DNA from: Flammeovirga pectinis
GTDB lineage: Bacteria > Bacteroidota > Bacteroidia > Cytophagales > Flammeovirgaceae
Direction: 5' to 3'
Length of the DNA stretch: 64,000 bases
Assembly: GCF_003970675.1 (NCBI RefSeq)
Contig: NZ_CP034562.1
Location: 1,302,001-1,366,000, forward strand
In this document: one piece after another, positions 56,771 to 64,000 of the stretch
Layout: the number at the start of each line of letters is the position of its first letter
Position numbering within the stretch: the first letter of the stretch is position 1
The notes under the pieces: model-generated
What the model saw: the letters and a program-made list of their open reading frames with translations, nothing else
Told to the model about the DNA's origin: nothing
Databases searched by the model: none
Made by a program: the position numbers and the translations under genes

Positions 56771-57346
56771 TTAAGAAGTGCTTAATTGCTTTCTGACTCT
56801 ACTCAAAGATTCTGGTGCTATACCCAGAAATGTAGCTATTTGGTGTTGAGGTACATTATTGATAATCTTAAAGTCATATTTATCTATAAATTCAAGATAT
56901 TTCTCTTTTGCTGTTTTTGTTTGCATGGATAACGTTCTATCTACAACACATAAGTAATTTTTTTCTGCTATAATTCGGCCTAACTTTTCTAGTTTGGGGT
57001 GTTGTTTATAAAGTGCGTTTAATTTCTCGTAAGGGATGGACAATACTTCTGTTTTTACTATCGCTTCTAATTGTTCTAAAGAAGGTTGTTGGGCTATAAA
57101 GCTTGCATAAGAAGAAATAAACTGATTATCGCAGGCAAAGTAGGTGTTTATTTCTTGCCCATTGAGTAGGTAAAAACTTCTGATTAGTCCTTTTTTAATG
57201 AAATAGATATTTTTAGCAATTTTCCCAACATCTAAAATTGTCTCTTTTGCATTAAAATATTCTTGAACGGTAACTTCTTTTATACTGTTCCATTCTATTT
57301 CTGATATATCAATAAGTTGGGAAATGTGATGCCTAAAGTTTTCCAT
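56771..57346 (-). CDS. Crp/Fnr-family transcriptional regulator
   Basis: The 191-residue protein has a cyclic-nucleotide-binding-like beta-roll (about 20-115; FIKKGLIRSFYLLNGQEINTYF, CDNQFISSYASFI). The C-terminal helix-turn-helix contains VPQHQIATFLGIAPESLSRVRKQL. The length and sequence style match the short Crp-family proteins common in Bacteroidota, which usually lack the residues needed for cAMP binding. It lies just upstream of the propeller lipoprotein gene on the same strand and may control it. It is divergent from the TonB-receptor-like gene, with 357 bp between. Confidence 0.87.
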   Translation of the reverse strand: MENFRHHISQLIDISEIEWNSIKEVTVQEYFNAKETILDVGKIAKNIYFIKKGLIRSFYLLNGQEINTYFACDNQFISSYASFIAQQPSLEQLEAIVKTEVLSIPYEKLNALYKQHPKLEKLGRIIAEKNYLCVVDRTLSMQTKTAKEKYLEFIDKYDFKIINNVPQHQIATFLGIAPESLSRVRKQLSTS

Positions 57347-57703
57347 TTAATTAGTTGTTAGTATTGGATGTTTTATCAATTAAATCAAAGTTAAAACAAA
57401 AAATAAGGAGGAACAAAATTGCTATTGATACTAATTAACAAATACTAAAAAAGTAAAAAATAAGTAGAAAAGAAATTAAGAAACACCTTGCTTATTTACG
57501 AATTTAGGGTTCTAGAGGATATTTATAAATGTGTACGAAATGTTGAGTGAATGTTTGCAGACTAGCAGATATTTGTTTTTTACTATCAGATACATTTTAT
57601 GCAATTTTGGTGTGCCGTTTTAAATACTAAATCTATTAACTTAGTGACTTGACGCTTATAAGAAAGATCAGGTAATAAGAATATTATCTACAACCATTCA
57701 GAA
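57347..57703. other. Intergenic region between crp-type gene and TonB-receptor-like gene
   Basis: These 357 bp show no gene; the longest frames are under 30 codons and have no leader features. No clear operator or hairpin was recognised. Confidence 0.4.
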
Positions 57704-60016
57704 ATGAAAAAATTACTAACAACAATTTGTGTATTAATAATAGCACAACTAACACTACAAGCTCAGGACCTAACTGGAGTTGTGTTAGATAATGATACAA
57801 AGGAGGCTCTCCCTTTTGTGAATATAGCTTGTGTAAAAAATGACAGTATTCAGTCGATCACTACAACAGATTTTGATGGGAAATTCACCTTTACTATTAA
57901 AGGACATGGAGATTATACAATCAAATTTCAGTTTACGGGTTACAAACCAAACCAAAGAATTGTTACCGTAAACGATGAATTGGACATGTCATTAGGACAA
58001 GTACTTTTAGTTTCTAATATCACAGAACTTGAAGGTGTTACTGTAACTGCAGAAAGAGAAAATGTAACGATGACTGCAGATGGTATGAGTTTTAATGTTG
58101 ATGATGATGGAGGAACAGATATGGAAGATATTATCTCTGGAATGCCCTCTATTACAGTTGATGAAAACGGAGAAGTAAGTTCTAACGGAGAAGAGGTAGT
58201 TATTCTGGTAAATGGAGAAGAATCTGATTTAGATAATCCATTAGAAGAAATTCCTATGCAGATGATAGAAAGGGTTGAATTACTTAATAACCCACCAGCT
58301 GAATATACTTCGGCAAGTTCTGCAATTAATATTGTACTTAAAGAGAATGTGAAACTGGGAAATCATGCACGTATTTTAGTAGAAGCAGGTTCACCAGAAC
58401 AATATAAAGGTAATGTAAGTGTTTCTAAATCGAACGACAGATGGGCAACCACTTTTAATTTTAATGTTAAGAACTCTACCATACCTTATGATAGAACTAG
58501 TGAACGACTAAATTATGGTCAGAATGCAAGGTCTACAACACAATCCGATAAGGTGATGGATACAAGATACAATGTAAATTGGACCACCTCTTATGCTGCA
58601 TCTGCCAACGATAAATTTAAATTATCGCTTAATTACCAAAGACTTGATCTTGAAAACACATCAGACCAAACTGAACTTGTACTTAATGTAGATCCAGATA
58701 ATCTTAATCCAAGGTACAACTATCGTGATATCTTAAATCAGAGAACTGTAGATAAATTCCAAGCTCAATTTAATTACGATAAGCATTTTTATACTGAAGG
58801 CCGTAAATTAATTACTCGTCTACGTTGGTCTATCGAATCATTTGATCAATATAATGCTAACCAAACAGATACAGAGTATTTATCTGATGGAAGGTACGTA
58901 GAGAATGAAGCGAGATTAACCTTAAGAGACCGCCCTACGCAGAACCTTTTTGCTTTAGTAAAATATGTACACCCTTTCAATGATAGAAGTACATTAACTA
59001 CAGGAATGAGAAATTCTACTAAGATTCAGAAAACAAATGAAAACTATTATTTTGTAGCAGATGATGGGAGTTATACACCAAGAGGAAACGAATATCAGAA
59101 TACAGATTATCTAAATCAGAAATTTTCTGGCTTTGCACAATGGAAATACAAATTTTACAACGATCTGACATTTTCAACAGGCGTAGTTGCAGAAAATTCT
59201 GTGATTACTTCTACCATAGATAATGTGGATGATAATTATAAGACTGACAATAACTTTTGGGTGTTTAATCCCAATGCAAGCTTAAATAAGAAATTTAATG
59301 AGAATTGGATGGGTAACATCAATTACTCGTTTAGAATGAATACGCCTTCTGATAGAGCTTTAAATCCTACTGTAAATGATAATAACCCTCTGTTTATTAC
59401 AATGGGTAATCCTGATTTGCAATTACAGAAATCACAGAAGCTAACATTAAGTGTTACCAATCAATCTGATAAAGTTTCTACGCGTATGGGTGCATTTTAC
59501 AGAAATACTTTAAATGGTGTAGAAAGAATATTTACTACAAAAGGTGATACCGTCTTTTCTACGTATGCAAATATTGTAGACAAGCATACTATGGGAGGTA
59601 ATTTTTACGTGCATTGGCATGTTGCAAAGAACCATTCAATTGTATTTTCAGGAAACCTTTATAATGATATTTACAATACAAGAATTAACGATTTACCATT
59701 GTCTGAATGGATGTACAATGGAAAAGTAACGTATAAAGCCAAATTCTTTAACCATTATAGAGTACGTTTAACAGGTTATTATAATTCGACAACTATTAGC
59801 TATAATGGAACAAGGAAACCAGCAAGTGGAGTAGATTTATCTGTTTCTAGATATGTAGCCAAGAAGAAAGGTAAAATATGGGTATCTGTGCAAGATGTAT
59901 TTGGTACAAGAGATTACTTTACTACTACATATTCTCAGAATTTTGAAAATGAGTTCTATACAGATTTACCTACGGTGATAAGAACAGGAATTTCTTGGTC
60001 GTTTTATTCAATTTAG
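57704..60016 (+). CDS. TonB-receptor-like outer membrane beta-barrel protein
   Basis: The 770-residue protein has a signal peptide ending LQAQ. A carboxypeptidase-regulatory-like domain (LTGVVLDNDTKEALPFVNI, DFDGKFTF; about 22-105) is followed by a plug-like domain (GVTVTAERENVTMTADGMSF, MIERVELLNNPPAEYTSAS) and a barrel of the OMP_b-brl_3 type ending GISWSFYSI. These proteins resemble TonB-dependent receptors but lack a SusD partner. The ligand is unknown and could be a metal complex, peptide or glycan. It is a single gene with its own terminator. Confidence 0.82.
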   Translation: MKKLLTTICVLIIAQLTLQAQDLTGVVLDNDTKEALPFVNIACVKNDSIQSITTTDFDGKFTFTIKGHGDYTIKFQFTGYKPNQRIVTVNDELDMSLGQVLLVSNITELEGVTVTAERENVTMTADGMSFNVDDDGGTDMEDIISGMPSITVDENGEVSSNGEEVVILVNGEESDLDNPLEEIPMQMIERVELLNNPPAEYTSASSAINIVLKENVKLGNHARILVEAGSPEQYKGNVSVSKSNDRWATTFNFNVKNSTIPYDRTSERLNYGQNARSTTQSDKVMDTRYNVNWTTSYAASANDKFKLSLNYQRLDLENTSDQTELVLNVDPDNLNPRYNYRDILNQRTVDKFQAQFNYDKHFYTEGRKLITRLRWSIESFDQYNANQTDTEYLSDGRYVENEARLTLRDRPTQNLFALVKYVHPFNDRSTLTTGMRNSTKIQKTNENYYFVADDGSYTPRGNEYQNTDYLNQKFSGFAQWKYKFYNDLTFSTGVVAENSVITSTIDNVDDNYKTDNNFWVFNPNASLNKKFNENWMGNINYSFRMNTPSDRALNPTVNDNNPLFITMGNPDLQLQKSQKLTLSVTNQSDKVSTRMGAFYRNTLNGVERIFTTKGDTVFSTYANIVDKHTMGGNFYVHWHVAKNHSIVFSGNLYNDIYNTRINDLPLSEWMYNGKVTYKAKFFNHYRVRLTGYYNSTTISYNGTRKPASGVDLSVSRYVAKKKGKIWVSVQDVFGTRDYFTTTYSQNFENEFYTDLPTVIRTGISWSFYSI

Positions 60017-60073
60017 AAATTGACATCTAATAGTATTGAATATTTAAAACGCATTTCAATTTTAAATATAACT

Positions 60074-60121
60074 ACCAAAAAAGGTGTATCTTCCTATTAA
60101 ATAGAATGATACACCTTTTTT
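60074..60121. terminator. Bidirectional terminator
   Basis: AAAAAGGTGTATC pairs with GATACACCTTTTT around a 17-nt loop, with A and T runs outside the stem, between convergent genes. Confidence 0.85.
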
Positions 60122-60142
60122 ATGTCAAGTGATTTAAATTAT

Positions 60143-61756
60143 TTATTTACTTTTCTCTATTTTTTTAGGACTTAACCTTACAACTCCCCATAAACCACCG
60201 TAAAGTATTCTACCATCTAAATCTAATGTAGGAGCTGAATAGAACCCGTTATATCTAGATCCACCAATTACATAATGGAATACAGACTCGCCAGTTTTAG
60301 CATTAATACCTTCAAAAGTAAATTTGTTATCTCTAGAACCTATTGTATAGAACATTTCGTTGCCAGTAGCTACAAAAGGAACACAAGTAGGATCAGAAAC
60401 ATCATGGTTTATCCAAGCAACTTCAATAGCTCTAGTTTTACTATTCCAAACCATTTTCTCAATACCTTTAGGAGCAAACATTTTGTTACCGTTCATGTAG
60501 CCCATAAACAACCACATTGCAACAGGTTTTTCTTTTGCAGCTTCTTTTATTTTTTTAGGTACATTTTTAGGTACATTGTTTACTACAATCATTCCATAAC
60601 CATCTATAGTAACACCTTGTTCTTGTTGAACATAGTCAACGTTTTCTTTACCGAAATTAACAGGAGCAGATGCTGCAATCCTTTTCGACTTCATTCCTTC
60701 AATGCCATTCCAGTCAGAAGGGATTTCGTTTCTCCAGAACAACGTCATATTCATTACACTATCACCATCTGTAATAACTACAAATTGATCTTCACCATCT
60801 TCAAAGCCCATTAGTGCAGGAGTAGAACCTGTACCTAAACCAAAACTATTAGGGTATTCAGCAACCCAAGCACCTTCTTTTTCATTATTAGATAAAGAGT
60901 TACCTGTCCAAATAATTTTGTGCATATGGTTTAAAGAAGCAATATAAATACCACCATTATCATCTACAGCTAAGCTATTTCTTACAAATTTAATCTGATC
61001 GTTGTTTATACCTTCATTTCTATATTTTAGTTCAAGAGTTGTAGAAGTAGTGAAATCACTATTTATTGCAACCACAAATCCATCATTCGTTACCACAACA
61101 ATATGTCCGTCATAAGTCATGTTCATACCTGTAATTTTACCTGTTGCTGCTTCTGGTAATGTAAATTCTTTAATCACTTTAATTCCAGAGTACATATCAC
61201 CTTCAACCACATCACCATACATTTTAATTGTTCTTGGTGTAGCAGCTAAGAAATGGTTTTCTTTATCAATTAGAATATATACAGAAGATAAACCGCTAAT
61301 TCCTGATTTAAATGAAGTCTGAATTTTTGTTTTTAGTGAAGCCTTACTATCTAATAAATCAATTAAAGCTTCATGCTGACCACTACTTTCTACTACATCA
61401 GTTATTCTGAGTGTAGAAATAATGTTATAATTATCATAGTCTATTTTGGCAACAAAGCTAGAGCCGTTACACCAAATTACTCGTTTTCCGTTTTCGTACT
61501 GACCAGAAATAACTTGTCCTAATTGAAATTGACCAAGATCTTGGTATTGTACCTCATCAGCAGTTAATTCTCTTGTAATATCTACAGGTCCATTTTGTGG
61601 AGTAGCATTAGTTTGTGCACTATTAGTATGTCCTATTGGCCAATTAGAATCGGATAAAAATGGGTTTTTATTTGGATGATTATTTTGAGCTTCAGCAGTA
61701 TAACTAACTAATAATGAAGTGCAAAAAATAATGAGTATGTTTTTTAAATGTTTCAT
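60143..61756 (-). CDS. Secreted propeller-like protein, 537 residues
   Basis: From the ATG at 61756 the protein has a signal peptide ending AEAQ. The open frame continues 68 codons further upstream but there it overlaps the AraC gene and has no leader, so the shorter start is chosen. The mature chain shows repeated 'GKITGMNMTYDGHIVVVTNDGFVVAI' and 'NSLAVDDNGGIYIASLNHMHKI' patterns. They end with SAPTLDLDGRILYGGLWGVVRL, which suggests a PQQ- or SMP-30-like beta-propeller. No catalytic residue was recognised. A TACTTTTG box (61778-61785 on the minus strand) stands 21 bp before the start. It is likely controlled by the adjacent AraC-type regulator (inference). Confidence 0.7.
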   Translation of the reverse strand: MKHLKNILIIFCTSLLVSYTAEAQNNHPNKNPFLSDSNWPIGHTNSAQTNATPQNGPVDITRELTADEVQYQDLGQFQLGQVISGQYENGKRVIWCNGSSFVAKIDYDNYNIISTLRITDVVESSGQHEALIDLLDSKASLKTKIQTSFKSGISGLSSVYILIDKENHFLAATPRTIKMYGDVVEGDMYSGIKVIKEFTLPEAATGKITGMNMTYDGHIVVVTNDGFVVAINSDFTTSTTLELKYRNEGINNDQIKFVRNSLAVDDNGGIYIASLNHMHKIIWTGNSLSNNEKEGAWVAEYPNSFGLGTGSTPALMGFEDGEDQFVVITDGDSVMNMTLFWRNEIPSDWNGIEGMKSKRIAASAPVNFGKENVDYVQQEQGVTIDGYGMIVVNNVPKNVPKKIKEAAKEKPVAMWLFMGYMNGNKMFAPKGIEKMVWNSKTRAIEVAWINHDVSDPTCVPFVATGNEMFYTIGSRDNKFTFEGINAKTGESVFHYVIGGSRYNGFYSAPTLDLDGRILYGGLWGVVRLSPKKIEKSK

Positions 61757-61777
61757 GATAATGTTTTTTTGTTTATG

Positions 61778-61785
61778 CAAAAGTA
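61778..61785 (-). promoter_or_regulatory. Possible -7 promoter element of the secreted propeller gene
   Basis: On the minus strand TACTTTTG matches the Bacteroidota -7 consensus TAnnTTTG exactly, 21 bp before the ATG. No matching -33 TTG was found. Confidence 0.35.
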
Positions 61786-61862
61786 GGCATGAAAAAAATG
61801 AATGCTTTGTGGTATTTCGACCGAAAGTATCGATTTTCCGCCAGAGGTGAATAAATTGAGAA

Positions 61863-62834
61863 TTAGACAATATTTTTGACATCACTTGGTATAAAACCGA
61901 AGTAGTTTTTGAAGGAATGTGTGAAATGACTGTTCGAATTATAGCCAACCTTAAAGACAATTTCTGATATGGTATATTTACCTTCTTTAATCATTGTATA
62001 GGCCTGTTCAAGGCGTTTCATCTTACGAAACTCCATCATTGAGCACCCCACAATAGTTTTGAAATCTCTCTGTAATTTTCTTTCAGAAATAGGAAATCGT
62101 TGGCAAATATCATTTAGGCTAGTATCAACTTCGTCTTGGCTTTGTAGAAGGTTCTTTAACTTGTAAATTATAATTAAATCACCATTTATAATTGGTTTTT
62201 TCGTTTCTTGTTGCCTCATATTATTTATCAATTCTTCTGTCGTTAAAAAAAATAAACGTTGAATTGTTAAATGGAAATAGGCAAGTTGAAAACCCTTATT
62301 TTCGTTATGATGGATAGTAGACACCAATTTTTGCATTTCTAAAGTAAAGGGACTGATAGTACTCCACCTTTCATTAAAAATTTTATCAAAATAGGTACTA
62401 TAATCAATTGCATATTTTGATAATGCTTCATTTATGTATTCTTCAGTAATAAGAATTTGCAAAAATTTAGACGGAGTATATGCAGGGATAAATATTTGAT
62501 AATCAAAAAGATGGTTGTAATAAATTACGTTGTTAGAAATCTTATCATTTTTAATCTTAATACGTGGAATAGGTAAAGATGTAATCTGAAAAATAGCATT
62601 TAAAAGGGGAGAAGGGCTAATGCTTTTGGCTTCGCGCTGAAATGAGACATCCATATTGAAATAGTAATCTCCATATAAAATTTTTAATCCCTTGGTAACT
62701 TCAATTTGTATAAATTTTCCTTCTCCTAAATAAGAGGGGATAATAAGACTGCCATTTGCTTGTAGCGGTAACTCCAAGTCTTTACTAATGTCTGCTAATG
62801 GGTTATTTAAATGAGAAACCTTTATGTTTTTCAT
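61863..62834 (-). CDS. AraC-family transcriptional regulator
   Basis: From the ATG at 62834 the product has 323 residues; the frame continues to a TTG at 62906 but that extension is unlikely. The N-terminal 220 residues form an effector or dimer domain without a clear family. The C-terminal double helix-turn-helix is typical: SLNDICQRFPISERKLQRDFKT, then GCSMMEFRKMKRLEQAYTMI and ISEIVFKVGYNSNSHFTHSFKNYFG. It is transcribed in the same direction as the secreted propeller gene, 106 bp upstream, and is the obvious candidate regulator for it. The style (KLQRDFK, YNSNSHFTHSFKNYFG) is that of Bacteroidota AraC proteins. Confidence 0.88.
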   Translation of the reverse strand: MKNIKVSHLNNPLADISKDLELPLQANGSLIIPSYLGEGKFIQIEVTKGLKILYGDYYFNMDVSFQREAKSISPSPLLNAIFQITSLPIPRIKIKNDKISNNVIYYNHLFDYQIFIPAYTPSKFLQILITEEYINEALSKYAIDYSTYFDKIFNERWSTISPFTLEMQKLVSTIHHNENKGFQLAYFHLTIQRLFFLTTEELINNMRQQETKKPIINGDLIIIYKLKNLLQSQDEVDTSLNDICQRFPISERKLQRDFKTIVGCSMMEFRKMKRLEQAYTMIKEGKYTISEIVFKVGYNSNSHFTHSFKNYFGFIPSDVKNIV

Positions 62835-62960
62835 GTTCAAAAGATTGATGAAGGAAATGTTAGAAGTAATATAATCATTTTGAGAGTGTAAGCAATAGGA
62901 TAACAATTGACTTTTACGCGATCACTTACACTCTTCCTTCTTCTTTAAAGGATGCTAATT

Positions 62961-64000
62961 TTATATTCTAGCTTGATATTTATAAAGTTGATGATAACGC
63001 CCTTCTTTTTCAAGTAATTCATCGTGAGTACCTCTCTCTATAATCGCTCCTTGATCCATTACGAGAATTTGATCAGCTTGCTGAATTGTACTTAATCTAT
63101 GGGCAATAACTATGGTAGTTCTGCCTTTCATAAGCTTTGCAAGTGACTCTTGAATTAAAGCTTCACTTTCTGTATCAAGGTTTGACGTTGCTTCATCAAG
63201 AATGATAATTTTAGGATCTGCAAGAATAGCTCTAGCAATAGCAATACGTTGTCTTTGTCCGCCAGATAATTTGACGCCTCTTTCACCAATAATTGTACCT
63301 AAACCTTTATCAAATCGGTTGGTAAACTCGCTAACATAGGCACTATTTACAGCTTCTTGAAGTGCTTCATCACTAGCAGAAGCGTTAGAGAACCTGATAT
63401 TATCTTCAATACTACCTTCAAATAAGAAGTCATCTTGTAAAACTACACCTAAATGCTTTCTATAACTGTTTAAAAATACTGTACTTAAGTCCTGTTCATC
63501 GATATGAATTTTTCCTGATGATGGATTTAAGAAGGAAGCGGCTAAACTTGCAATAGTCGTTTTACCAGATCCAGAAGAACCAACAAGTGCAGTAATACTT
63601 CCTGCTTTAGCCTCAAAAGAAATTCCATGTAGTACTTCTTTTTCATCTTCGTAGGCGAATTTTACATTATCAAAAGTGATATTACCGTTAATAGCAACAG
63701 GTACTTTATGTACACGGTTTTCGTCGGCATCTTCACTAGGTATATTCATAATCTCTTCGGTTCTATCCAAACCTGCAAAAGCTTCTGTCAGCTGACTACC
63801 AATATTGCTCATTTGTACAATAGGGGCAATCATAAAACCGAGATACAAAGTAAACGCTAAGAAATCACCAATGGTAAGTTCTCCTTGCATTATTTTATAT
63901 CCTCCAATACCCATAATACCAGTGGTAGCAATCCCTAAAAGAAATGTACTAGAACTTGTAATTATGGCGGTTGTTGTAAGGCTTTTCTTTACGTTCTTAA
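62961..64000 (-). CDS. MsbA-like ABC exporter, N-terminus cut by window edge
   Basis: The frame is open to the right edge (28 further codons before the first internal ATG at 63914), so the N-terminal membrane part is missing. What remains is the last helices of the exporter fold (GELTIGDFLAFTLYLGFMIAP) and the ATPase domain. The ATPase has Walker A GSSGSGKTT, a Q-loop near GVVLQDDFLF, signature LSGGQRQR, Walker B KIIILDEATSNLD and the switch AHRLSTI. This is a fused permease-ATPase half transporter of the MsbA/lipid exporter group, acting as a homodimer in the inner membrane. The substrate cannot be told from this half. Confidence 0.85.
   Translation of the reverse strand, partial: KNVKKSLTTTAIITSSSTFLLGIATTGIMGIGGYKIMQGELTIGDFLAFTLYLGFMIAPIVQMSNIGSQLTEAFAGLDRTEEIMNIPSEDADENRVHKVPVAINGNITFDNVKFAYEDEKEVLHGISFEAKAGSITALVGSSGSGKTTIASLAASFLNPSSGKIHIDEQDLSTVFLNSYRKHLGVVLQDDFLFEGSIEDNIRFSNASASDEALQEAVNSAYVSEFTNRFDKGLGTIIGERGVKLSGGQRQRIAIARAILADPKIIILDEATSNLDTESEALIQESLAKLMKGRTTIVIAHRLSTIQQADQILVMDQGAIIERGTHDELLEKEGRYHQLYKYQARI

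Noticed and set aside
57530-57625. Short frame in the gap before the TonB-receptor-like gene
   Set aside because: It is only 27 codons with no leader, repeat or terminator to support it.
60275-60814. 179-codon plus-strand frame
   Set aside because: It lies wholly opposite the secreted propeller gene, has no leader or domain and shows the odd Phe/Tyr/Asn-rich composition of an antisense shadow.
61757-61960. 68-codon N-terminal extension of the secreted propeller gene
   Set aside because: It overlaps the AraC-type gene on the same strand and puts the signal peptide in mid-protein.

Overview
The window looks like chromosome of an AT-rich member of the Bacteroidota, most likely a marine polysaccharide-degrading Cytophagales; a Flammeovirga-type organism is my best guess, by inference only. 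The evidence is a SusC/SusD pair, lipoboxes on surface-type lipoproteins, three proteins ending in type IX secretion (T9SS) sorting domains, a PorE-like OmpA protein, a Reg_prop/Y_Y_Y/SpoIIE sensor phosphatase, and very weak Shine-Dalgarno sequences. I saw no tRNA, rRNA, CRISPR array, phage or insertion sequence.

Layout. (1) 1-7775, minus strand: a packed operon of a sensor phosphatase, a LolD-type ABC ATPase and a very large AsmA-like membrane protein that runs off the left edge. (2) 7871-22261: a starch/maltodextrin utilisation locus. A LacI-family regulator diverges from susC, susD, two SusE/F-like lipoproteins, a large T9SS-secreted GH13 amylase and a SusA-like periplasmic GH13 enzyme. 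Three copies of a LacI-type operator lie at transcription-unit starts in this locus, which ties the regulator to it. (3) 22320-25356, minus: an ADP-heptose epimerase and a PorE-like OmpA protein, then a tiny secreted peptide gene at 25604. (4) 25826-37711, minus: one 3961-residue T9SS protein. It has three ~460-residue modules followed by five nearly identical 184-residue (552 bp) LRR/Ig-like repeats. (5) 38055-42374: a 5'-nucleotidase split over two genes, a BCCT transporter and an ArsO-like flavoprotein. (6) 42375-47798: a two-headed GH18 chitinase behind an unusual array of GTACCC direct repeats. (7) 47859-57346: mixed housekeeping and accessory genes, including a YHYH / MORN-repeat / SCO1 gene cluster whose first gene carries a one-base frameshift, a MOSC protein, D-lactate dehydrogenase and a Crp-family regulator. 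(8) 57704-64000: a TonB-receptor-like outer membrane protein, a secreted propeller-like protein, an AraC-family regulator and the 3' part of an MsbA-like ABC exporter cut by the right edge.

How the genes work together. The starch locus forms a complete path: the secreted amylase cuts starch outside the cell, SusD/E/F-like lipoproteins bind it, SusC imports the oligosaccharides and the SusA-like enzyme finishes them in the periplasm. The chitinase shares the same secretion route. The strongest novel signals are the tandem operator architecture of the starch regulon, the phased GTACCC array before the chitinase, the homogenised 552 bp repeats, and the strong hairpin between susD and the susE-like gene.
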